The notes under the pieces were generated by a model. That model saw only the letters and a program-made list of their open reading frames with translations. It had not been told where the DNA came from and made no database searches. This document shows positions 6,779 to 12,456 of a stretch of 13,796 nt of DNA, piece by piece. Every line of letters begins with the position of its first letter. Within the stretch, counting starts at the first letter, position 1. The stretch comes from Solobacterium sp. (GTDB taxonomy: Bacteria > Bacillota_I > Bacilli_A > Erysipelotrichales > Erysipelotrichaceae). Location: assembly GCA_017543025.1 (NCBI GenBank), contig JAFYGX010000030.1, positions 1 to 13,796 on the forward strand, read 5' to 3'. The translations under genes and the position numbers were made by a program.

Positions 6779-6787
6779 TGATAGAAT
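6779..6787 (+). promoter_or_regulatory. Extended -10 promoter of murG, predicted leaderless start
   Basis: TGATAGAAT is an extended -10 (TGn plus TAGAAT at 6782-6787, 5 of 6 consensus bases). Seven bases separate it from the murG ATG at 6795, the same spacing as at the Crp-like gene. No purine-rich Shine-Dalgarno sequence precedes the ATG, and no -35 is evident. Confidence 0.55.
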
Positions 6788-6794
6788 TAAATCC

Positions 6795-7862
6795 ATGAAA
6801 CGAGTGATGATTTCTGCCGGTGGAACCGGCGGTCATATTTATCCTGCTCTCGCATTGGCAGGAAGATTGAAACAGGACGGAGTGGAATGCATTTTCATCG
6901 GAAGTAAAGACCGTCTGGAAGGAAAGCTGATTCCACAGAATGGCTATCCGTTTCTTTCACTGGATATTCCCAATACTTCGGGTTCTCTGATTCGGAAGAT
7001 CAGATACGTCTGTTCGATGGGAAAGGAAATCCTCAGCTGCAGAAAGATTCTCCGGCAGTATCAGCCGGACGCGGTGATCGGCTTTGGCAATTATATTTCT
7101 GTACCGGTAATTCTTGCCGCAAAACTGAACGGGATCGTGACGATGATTTCCGAACAGAATTCCTTTGCCGGCAAAGCGAATATATTCCTTGGCCGGTATG
7201 CGGATGCGGTAGAACTTGCCTATGAGCGAAGTGCCGCGGACTTTGATTCGAAGAAAGTCCGGGTGCTCGGCAATCCGCAGGCGGAAACCTGCGCGCGGCA
7301 TTCTGCAGACCCGAAGATCCTGAATGAATACGGAATTGATGAGACAAAGCCGTTTGCGGCTGTGATGATGGGGAGTCTTGGCTCTTCTTCCATGTCGGAA
7401 CTGATTGATCGGGCCTGCGAGCTGACAGACGGATTTCAGATCCTGATCGCTGCCGGAAAGGCAAATGATTATGTGTTCAGAACGAAGCGGCCGGGCGTCA
7501 TCGTCCGTGAGTATATCTCCGGTATTGACGTGTTGAAACTGTGTGATCTTGCGGTATGCAGAGCCGGAGCGACAACGCTTGCCGAGCTGGCAGCTGCCGG
7601 TACGCCTTCCATTCTTGTGCCAAGTCCTTTTGTACCGAATAATCATCAGTATTATAATGCCCTCGAGCTGAAGGAGAATGGCGCCGCTGTTCTGCTGGAG
7701 GAAAAGGAGCTGACTGCGGAGTCACTTGCAGAAGCGATGAACCGATTGATGAAGGATGACGCGCTGCGGCAGAGCATGTCGGAACATGCGGCGGCACTTG
7801 CGAAACCGACAGCGGCGGAAGACATGGTTTCATGGCTTAAGGAGATTTGCGATGGACAGTAA
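6795..7862 (+). CDS. murG: Undecaprenyldiphospho-muramoylpentapeptide beta-N-acetylglucosaminyltransferase (MurG)
   Basis: Transfers GlcNAc from UDP-GlcNAc to lipid I, making lipid II on the inner face of the membrane. Its 355 residues are the normal length. N-terminal glycine loop GGTGGHIYPA at 9-18, GFGNYISVPV at 96-105, SEQNSFAGKAN at 119-129, the second glycine-rich loop MGSLGSSS at 192-199, and the donor-site block RAGATTLAEL (257-266) with PNNHQYYNA (281-289). The usual HEQN motif reads SEQN (Ser119). A longer in-frame reading from 6708 adds 29 residues unlike the family and has no ribosome site, so I start at 6795. It begins a unit with murB and ftsQ, part of the usual division and cell wall cluster; no mraY, murD or ftsW lies upstream in the window. 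Confidence 0.93.
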   Translation: MKRVMISAGGTGGHIYPALALAGRLKQDGVECIFIGSKDRLEGKLIPQNGYPFLSLDIPNTSGSLIRKIRYVCSMGKEILSCRKILRQYQPDAVIGFGNYISVPVILAAKLNGIVTMISEQNSFAGKANIFLGRYADAVELAYERSAADFDSKKVRVLGNPQAETCARHSADPKILNEYGIDETKPFAAVMMGSLGSSSMSELIDRACELTDGFQILIAAGKANDYVFRTKRPGVIVREYISGIDVLKLCDLAVCRAGATTLAELAAAGTPSILVPSPFVPNNHQYYNALELKENGAAVLLEEKELTAESLAEAMNRLMKDDALRQSMSEHAAALAKPTAAEDMVSWLKEICDGQ

Positions 7863-8748
7863 ACTGCTGGAAAAACTGAAACAGATTACAGTTGTGGAAT
7901 GTGATGTTCCGCTTTCGGCAATGACGACGCTTCGCATCGGCGGACCGGCACGCTATGTAGTCTATCCGGATTCAACGATTGCGCTGGACGCTTTAATGCG
8001 TCTTCTGCACCGGGAAAAGGTTCCCTACAAAGTGATCGGCAAAGGATCCAATCTTCTCTGTTCTGACAGACCGTACCGCGGTGTTGTGATCCGGCTTGAT
8101 AAATTTGATGAGTTTTATTTTCTCGGTACGGATCTCATTGCCCAGTCCGGCTGCTCGATTATTTCACTTGCTTATCAGGCGATGAAGCATGGACTCTCCG
8201 GTCTGGAATTTGCGGCCGGAATACCTGCATCAGTCGGCGGTGTTACATTCATGAATGCCGGTGCTTACCGCAGTTCCATGTCAGAGGTGATCGAAAGCGT
8301 ATTTGTATACCGCGATCATCGTTTTGAATGGATTACAAACGATGAATGCTGCTTTACCTATCGGCACAGCGTTTTTCATGAGCATCCCGACTGGATCGTC
8401 GTTGCGGTGAAATTCAATCTGAAAGAAGAAGATTCCGCAGAGATACGTGAACTGATGGAAAGCAGGCGGAAGCGCAGAATGGATTCGCAGCCGCTTGATA
8501 AACCGAGTGCCGGAAGTGTATTCCAGAATCCGAAGGATGCGCCTGCTTGGCAGCTGATCGATGGAATCGGCTACCGCGGATACCGTCGCGGAGGTGCGCT
8601 GGTCAGCCCGAAACATGTGAATTTCATCGTAAATGATTCCGATGCGACGGCGGAAGATTTTCTGTTGCTTGTAAATGAGATCAAAGAGAAGGTGGATGAG
8701 AAATACCATATCCGTCTTCATATGGAAGTGGAGCGTTTTAATTGGTAG
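7852..8748 (+). CDS. murB: UDP-N-acetylenolpyruvoylglucosamine reductase (MurB)
   Basis: Flavoprotein that uses NADPH to reduce UDP-GlcNAc-enolpyruvate to UDP-MurNAc, the second committed step of peptidoglycan precursor synthesis in the cytoplasm. It has 298 residues, the short type II length. FAD-domain motifs: TTLRIGGPAR at 25-34, GKGSNLLCSD at 63-72 and GIPASVGGVTFMNAGAY at 123-139 (the usual GIPGS reads GIPAS). Catalytic residues by family: Arg171 (FTYRHS), Ser222 (SAGSVFQNP) and Glu292 (HMEVERF). ATG 7852 follows AAGGAG (7839-7844) by 7 bases and overlaps the end of murG by 11 bases. A longer reading from 7756 is ruled out by this ribosome site and by the family start. Confidence 0.95.
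   Translation: MDSKLLEKLKQITVVECDVPLSAMTTLRIGGPARYVVYPDSTIALDALMRLLHREKVPYKVIGKGSNLLCSDRPYRGVVIRLDKFDEFYFLGTDLIAQSGCSIISLAYQAMKHGLSGLEFAAGIPASVGGVTFMNAGAYRSSMSEVIESVFVYRDHRFEWITNDECCFTYRHSVFHEHPDWIVVAVKFNLKEEDSAEIRELMESRRKRRMDSQPLDKPSAGSVFQNPKDAPAWQLIDGIGYRGYRRGGALVSPKHVNFIVNDSDATAEDFLLLVNEIKEKVDEKYHIRLHMEVERFNW
8730..8733 (+). promoter_or_regulatory. Ribosome binding site choosing a TTG start for ftsQ
   Basis: GGAG (8730-8733) lies 8 bases before TTG 8742. It is 20 bases from the next in-frame ATG (8754), which has no SD of its own. This favours the TTG start, but translational coupling from murB could also serve ATG 8754. Confidence 0.5.
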
Positions 8749-9875
8749 AACAGATGAAGGAACCCCAGTCACCTGCAGCGAAAAGCGTTGATACAGTTTT
8801 TGAAGAACATGCGGCCGCGGACGATAACAAGGCGTTTGCCAGGGTGAGAAAGCGGCTTTTTTATGGTGCGGTCGGGTTATCATCTGCCATACTGATTCTG
8901 CTTTATCTGCTTTCTCCTTCCAGCCGGGTGAAGTCGATTTCCGTAACCGGAAATGATTATCTCAGCCGGGCGTATGTGGAACAGCTGTCCGGAATTCATG
9001 TCAATGACCTGTTCTACGCTCAGTTTCCCGTTGCCATTGCCGCAAAGATACAGAAAGATCCGATGATCAGCGAAGCAGATGTGCGGCTTATGCATGACAA
9101 TCTGATCGAGATCCGGATAACGGAAAAACAGCCGATCGGATGCAGATATGACAGCGATGAGCCGACACTGCTTCTTACTGACGGGTCGATCTGCAAACTG
9201 ACGAGCGATTACATGCGGATCCTGTCCCGGATTCCGTTTATCACCGGGTTCAATGAAGAAAACGCGACGCATCTTCTGATTACCGGATTCCGGGATGTAA
9301 ACCGTGATGTGATCGAATCAATGGCGGAAGTGATTCAGTATCCGCTTTCCTACGATGATGAAGCGGTTGAAATCCGCATGCGGGACGGAGGCGTGTTTTT
9401 CGGAAGCTATTTTTCACTTGGACTGATCAACAACTATGAGACGATCAGTGCGCTGATGACAAACAAGGATCTCTGCGTTTACGCTGATAACAGCACGTCT
9501 GTCGCAGCCGCACGGGCCTGTCCGTGGGATGAAGTAGAGACCGTGCTGGAGTACTGGACGGATGAAGAAGGTAATTATATTTATAATAAGTGGGGAGATC
9601 GTGCGGTAAAGCACTATTATCAGGACAATCAGGGGAATTATTATCTGGATGATAACGGGAATAAGATTCTGATTCCGATCGACGAGTATGGGGCGGATCA
9701 GAAAGACCCGGATTTTCTGAATCATTTCTTTGAAGGATGTTATAAAAACGGGTATTACGAAGAACCGGAGCCATCCGAAGAAGATGCGGAATCCGGTTCC
9801 GAAGAGACGGATTCACAGCAGGAAGCGGAATCCGGCACAGACACTTCTGGTTCTGCAGAAGTACAGGAGGGATAA
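8742..9875 (+). CDS. ftsQ: Cell division protein DivIB/FtsQ with long C-terminal extension
   Basis: Bitopic membrane protein of the divisome; with FtsL and DivIC it links FtsZ-ring assembly to septal peptidoglycan synthesis. 377 residues: cytoplasmic N terminus (1-38, Arg/Lys-rich just before the membrane), one transmembrane helix (about 40-58), POTRA domain (about 62-131; VKSISVTGNDYLSRAYVEQL, IRITEKQPIGCRY), then the FtsQ/DivIB beta domain to about 260. The remaining part, about 115 residues, is unusual: DEEGNYIY, DNQGNYYL and DDNGNKIL repeat-like units (274-311) and a Ser/Glu/Asp-rich acidic tail (339-377). B. subtilis DivIB has about 263 residues, so this protein is about 110 longer, all at the C terminus. 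The proposed TTG start overlaps murB by 7 bases. Confidence 0.85.
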   Translation: MVEQMKEPQSPAAKSVDTVFEEHAAADDNKAFARVRKRLFYGAVGLSSAILILLYLLSPSSRVKSISVTGNDYLSRAYVEQLSGIHVNDLFYAQFPVAIAAKIQKDPMISEADVRLMHDNLIEIRITEKQPIGCRYDSDEPTLLLTDGSICKLTSDYMRILSRIPFITGFNEENATHLLITGFRDVNRDVIESMAEVIQYPLSYDDEAVEIRMRDGGVFFGSYFSLGLINNYETISALMTNKDLCVYADNSTSVAAARACPWDEVETVLEYWTDEEGNYIYNKWGDRAVKHYYQDNQGNYYLDDNGNKILIPIDEYGADQKDPDFLNHFFEGCYKNGYYEEPEPSEEDAESGSEETDSQQEAESGTDTSGSAEVQEG

Positions 9876-9877
9876 AC

Positions 9878-10804
9878 ATGCTGGTAAAGTCGATGACTGA
9901 TCTGATCGGAAATACACCGCTGCTGGAATGCAGACGGATGAAGGAAATGCTCGGACTGAAGGGAAACCTGTTTGCCAAGGCAGAACTGTTCAACGCAACC
10001 GGCTCGGCAAAAGACAGAGCTGCGCTCTGCATGGTCAGGGAAGCGGAAGCTTCCGGTATTCTGCAGCCAGGCGGGACGATTATTGAACCGACATCCGGAA
10101 ATACCGGAATCGGACTTGCGGCGGTAGGTGCGCAGAAAGGGTATCGCGTGATAATCATTATGCCGGATACCATGTCGAAAGAGCGCATCACACTGATGAA
10201 AGCCTATGGCGCCGAGGTCATTCTTACCGACGGGAAACTCGGAATGAACGGTGCGATAGAAGAAGCGAAAAAACGGAAAGCCGGAATAGAAGGCGCATTT
10301 ATTCCGGATCAGTTTTCCAATCCGGCGAATCCGAAGGCGCATTACGAAACGACCGGCCCGGAGATCGTAAGAGATCTCGCAGGAAAAGTTGACGTGCTGG
10401 TTGCCGGAGTAGGAACGGGCGGCACGCTGACCGGCATCGCTTCCTATCTGAAAGATCAGAATCTGAACACGGAAATCATCGCTGTGGAACCGGAAAACTC
10501 TGCCGTGCTTTCCGGCAGAAAGGCAGGAGCACATGGACTTCAGGGAATTGGGGCAGGCTTTATCCCGGATGCGCTGGATCCTGCTCTGATTTCGCGGATC
10601 ATTACAGTAAAAGAGGAAGATGCATTTCGTACAGCCAGGATGTTTGCCCGATGGGAATCGCTTCTCTGCGGAATTTCTTCCGGTGCTGCACTGTATGCGG
10701 CGGCTGAAACGGCGAAGCTGCCGAAGTATCAGGACTGCAATATCGTTGCAATTCTGCCGGACAGCGGAGACCGCTATCTTTCAGCGGGGTTATTTGAGGA
10801 GTGA
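9878..10804 (+). CDS. cysK: Cysteine synthase A (O-acetylserine sulfhydrylase)
   Basis: PLP enzyme that makes L-cysteine from O-acetylserine and sulfide in the cytosol. 308 residues, full length. PLP lysine K45 in TGSAKDRAA, substrate loop PTSGNTG at 71-77, phosphate-binding GVGTGGTLTG at 177-186, QGIGAGFIP at 222-230 and LPDSGDRYLS at 293-302. The ATG lies 2 bases after the ftsQ stop, with AGGAGGG (9865-9871) located inside the end of ftsQ, so it is cotranscribed with the division genes. The following cysE makes its substrate. I cannot exclude a paralogue with related beta-replacement activity, but the neighbour supports CysK. Confidence 0.93.
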   Translation: MLVKSMTDLIGNTPLLECRRMKEMLGLKGNLFAKAELFNATGSAKDRAALCMVREAEASGILQPGGTIIEPTSGNTGIGLAAVGAQKGYRVIIIMPDTMSKERITLMKAYGAEVILTDGKLGMNGAIEEAKKRKAGIEGAFIPDQFSNPANPKAHYETTGPEIVRDLAGKVDVLVAGVGTGGTLTGIASYLKDQNLNTEIIAVEPENSAVLSGRKAGAHGLQGIGAGFIPDALDPALISRIITVKEEDAFRTARMFARWESLLCGISSGAALYAAAETAKLPKYQDCNIVAILPDSGDRYLSAGLFEE

Positions 10805-10807
10805 AAC

Positions 10808-11659
10808 ATGAGTATCAATACAGAACAGCTGATGGAACAGATCCGGCTTGCCCGCAATAATGATCTTGGAGCGCCGCGGAAGATCAGTGATCGTACGAAG
10901 ATTGTCGGACTGATCAAAAAGTGTCAGGTGATCCTGCTTCCGGGCTATTATCACTACAACAGTCTGACGCCGGAAGACGCACTGAATGAACTTCAGGCGG
11001 ATCTGATCGGCGAACTGACTTCCGCATTATGCTTCAGCGGAAAAAATCTGATGAAAGCCGGCGAACTGACGGATGCGTTTCTGAATTCGCTTCCGCATAT
11101 CATGGAACTGCTCAACACCGACATTCAGGCCATCTATGACGGCGATCCGGCAGCCAAAAGCAAAGCGGAGGTAATTCTCTGCTATCCGGGTTTCTATGCG
11201 ATTTCGATTTACCGAATCGCACATGAGCTCTATACACTTGGGGTTCCGTATATTCCCCGGATCATGACGGAATATGCGCATGAAAAGACCGGGATTGACA
11301 TTAACCCCGGTGCGGCGATCGGCCCGTATTTCTGCATTGACCACGGTACCGGCATCGTAATCGGAGAAACTGCAGTGCTCGGTCATCATGTCAAGCTTTA
11401 TCAGGGTGTGACGATCGGTGCGAAAAGCTTTGAAAAAGATGCGGACGGGAATCCGGTCAAAGGCGGCAAACGGCATCCTGATGTCGGAAATCACGTGGTA
11501 ATTTATGCGAATGCGACGATCCTTGGCGGTGATACCGTGATCGGAGATTATTGTGTGGTAGGCGGCAGCGTATGGCTCCTTGAAAGCCTGCCCTCGTACT
11601 CTGTGATCGTCCATCAGGTAGGAGAAGATCAGATTTTTACGGCAAAGCCGAAGAAATAA
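10808..11659 (+). CDS. cysE: Serine O-acetyltransferase
   Basis: Makes O-acetyl-L-serine from serine and acetyl-CoA, the substrate of the cysK product just upstream. 283 residues: alpha-helical N-terminal part (about 1-140), then a left-handed beta-helix of hexapeptide repeats (about 160-265; DINPGAAIGPYFCIDHGTG, IGETAVLGHHVKLYQGV). Catalytic Asp178-His179 lie in DHGTG, with His223 in KRHP as the second active-site His. The helical region is longer than in E. coli CysE and resembles the EpsC/SrpH-type SATs. The C terminus ends FTAKPKK and lacks the terminal Ile that CysE uses in known cases to insert into the CysK active site. ATG 10808 is 3 bases after cysK, with GAGGAG at 10796-10801. Last gene of the unit. 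Confidence 0.93.
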   Translation: MSINTEQLMEQIRLARNNDLGAPRKISDRTKIVGLIKKCQVILLPGYYHYNSLTPEDALNELQADLIGELTSALCFSGKNLMKAGELTDAFLNSLPHIMELLNTDIQAIYDGDPAAKSKAEVILCYPGFYAISIYRIAHELYTLGVPYIPRIMTEYAHEKTGIDINPGAAIGPYFCIDHGTGIVIGETAVLGHHVKLYQGVTIGAKSFEKDADGNPVKGGKRHPDVGNHVVIYANATILGGDTVIGDYCVVGGSVWLLESLPSYSVIVHQVGEDQIFTAKPKK

Positions 11660-11722
11660 CAGCAGCCGCTGTTCTAAACGAAACTGATGCGGCGTGCAGT
11701 GAATGAGCTGCCGGATCAGACG

Positions 11723-11835
11723 TGCAGGTTTCACAGCAAGTGATGAAAGAGAATGGGGTTCAGACGGAGGGCTCATCCATATGAATTAGTTTTTTCTTCG
11801 GCTGAATACTCTGTAATTCCTTCCGGAAACCTGCA
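11723..11835 (+). repeat. Long-range 10-bp inverted repeat
   Basis: TGCAGGTTTC (11723-11732) is exactly complementary to GAAACCTGCA (11826-11835), with 93 bases between. As RNA it would close a large structured domain that contains the T-tailed hairpin at 11757-11795. The right arm shares two bases with the next hairpin, so the two cannot form in full together. Confidence 0.35.
11757..11795 (+). terminator. Possible terminator of the murG-cysE unit
   Basis: GGTTCA (11757-11762) pairs with TGAATT (11782-11787), including two G-T pairs. An inner GGA/TCC (11766-11768 and 11776-11778) adds three pairs, and TTTTTT (11790-11795) follows after AG. The stem is weak but the T tract is the only good one in the 424-base gap. 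It lies about 100 bases after the cysE stop. Confidence 0.35.
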
Positions 11836-11868
11836 GCCATGCAGACTGAAAAAACATCTGTTTGGCTG
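11834..11868 (+). repeat. Two-part hairpin
   Basis: CAGCCA (11834-11839), TG, CAGA (11842-11845), an 11-base A-rich loop, TCTG (11857-11860), TT, TGGCTG (11863-11868): ten Watson-Crick pairs with a symmetric 2x2 internal loop. There is no T tract after it, so it is probably not a terminator. Function unknown. Confidence 0.4.
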
Positions 11869-11917
11869 TGCGCTTCAGCGGTCATATAAGAGAAATACAT
11901 TCAGCCTGAACATAGAC

Positions 11918-11949
11918 AGACCTCCGTTCAATTCAGCGGCAGGAGGTTT
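11918..11949. repeat. Hairpin AGACCTCC/GGAGGTTT
   Basis: Eight pairs with one G-T wobble between 11918-11925 and 11942-11949 close a 16-base loop. Only three T residues end the right arm. On the minus strand this GGAGGT resembles a Shine-Dalgarno sequence but leads to only 12 codons. Confidence 0.3.
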
Positions 11950-11975
11950 CGCACGTGACATGCTTTATCACACTT

Positions 11976-11993
11976 CCGGAATCCGGATTCCGG
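11976..11993. promoter_or_regulatory. Perfect 18-bp palindrome upstream of asp23
   Basis: CCGGAATCCGGATTCCGG is identical to its reverse complement, with its centre between 11984 and 11985. It lies 55 bases before the -10 box of asp23, about 76 bases upstream of the predicted start, which would suit an activator or distal operator. With no loop it is a DNA rather than an RNA feature. Confidence 0.4.
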
Positions 11994-12048
11994 CACAAAA
12001 AGTGAAACGGCGTGATGCTAAAGGTGTTTTCTTATGGGCAGTGTGAGA

Positions 12049-12054
12049 TATAAT
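12049..12054 (+). promoter_or_regulatory. -10 box of the asp23-fakA unit
   Basis: A perfect TATAAT at 12049-12054; the -35 is poor (TGTTTT at 12025-12030 with an 18-base spacer, or TTTTCT at 12027-12032 with 16). Transcription should start near 12061, leaving a leader of about 23 bases that contains AGGAG (12073-12077), 6 bases before the ATG. Confidence 0.6.
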
Positions 12055-12073
12055 AATGTCGTTCCTGACATTA
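12054..12073. promoter_or_regulatory. Inverted repeat at the asp23 transcription start
   Basis: TAATGTC-GTTCCT-GACATTA is a perfect 7-bp inverted repeat. Its first base is the last of the -10 box and its last base is the first of the AGGAG ribosome site. It could be a repressor operator across the start point, but only its right arm and part of the centre would be transcribed if the start is near 12061. Confidence 0.45.
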
Positions 12074-12083
12074 GGAGATAAGT

Positions 12084-12443
12084 ATGACAGTAGACAAGAA
12101 AACAAAATACGGCCCGATCAGCGTAACGGAAGATGCAGTTGCTTCGCTGGCCGGCGGTGTGATCACCGAATGCTACGGCGTAGTCGGAATGGCGAGCAGA
12201 AAACTGTTCCGCGATGGCTGGGCTGAAGCACTGAAACGTGAAAACTATTCACGCGGAGTTGTGGTAAAGCGCAGGAAAGAAGGCCTGGAGATTGATCTCT
12301 ACATCATTGTCAGCTTTGGTGTTAAGATTTCCGAAGTGGTGAATGAAGCGCAAAAAAAAGTGAAATATGTTCTTGAACGTTCACTTTCCGAAGATATTCT
12401 TTCCGTCAACGTATATGTACAGGGCGTACAGGTAATAGAGTAA
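12084..12443 (+). CDS. yloU: Asp23/Gls24-family envelope stress protein (YloU-like)
   Basis: Small protein of the Asp23/DUF322 family, 119 residues, full length. Typical blocks are GPISVTEDAVASLAGGVITECYGVVGM near the N terminus, VVKRRKEGLEIDLYIIVSFGVKISEVV in the middle, and SVNVYVQGVQVI at the end. S. aureus Asp23 is a membrane-associated stress protein; the YloU branch, found next to DAK2 proteins, has no firmly known role. There is no membrane segment here. ATG 12084 has AGGAG 6 bases upstream. It is followed by the fakA-like gene after 13 bases, the conserved yloU-yloV order of Bacillota. In B. subtilis rpmB lies near yloU; it is not seen here. Confidence 0.9.
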   Translation: MTVDKKTKYGPISVTEDAVASLAGGVITECYGVVGMASRKLFRDGWAEALKRENYSRGVVVKRRKEGLEIDLYIIVSFGVKISEVVNEAQKKVKYVLERSLSEDILSVNVYVQGVQVIE

Positions 12444-12456
12444 GCAGGTGGCAGCT

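Larger units (their letters stand above)
11660..12083. other. 424-base stretch without a convincing gene, rich in inverted repeats
   Basis: The only sizeable plus-strand reading (11753-12046) has no Shine-Dalgarno sequence and no recognisable domain, and its composition is unlike that of the neighbouring genes. On the minus strand GGAGGT stands 6 bases before an ATG, but the reading is only 12 codons. The stretch holds AACAGC-AGCC-GCTGTT just after the cysE stop (11658-11673, no T tract) and the individual structures and promoter elements listed separately. Confidence 0.6.

Noticed and set aside
6708..6794. N-terminal extension of murG by 29 residues
   Set aside because: No Shine-Dalgarno sequence, no similarity to MurG N termini, and it would span the extended -10 box of murG.
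10620..10811. 63-codon plus-strand open reading inside the end of cysK
   Set aside because: Out-of-frame shadow of cysK without initiation signals.
11658..11673. AACAGC-AGCC-GCTGTT hairpin as the cysE terminator
   Set aside because: A perfect 6-bp stem, but it is followed by CTAAACG with no T tract.
11955..11976. Crp-like site TGTGA...TCAC on the minus strand
   Set aside because: The half-sites are 9 bases apart instead of 6, so it does not match the known Crp/Fnr spacing.
11753..12046. 97-codon plus-strand open reading between cysE and asp23
   Set aside because: No ribosome site, no domain, codon use unlike the neighbours, and it runs through several inverted repeats.
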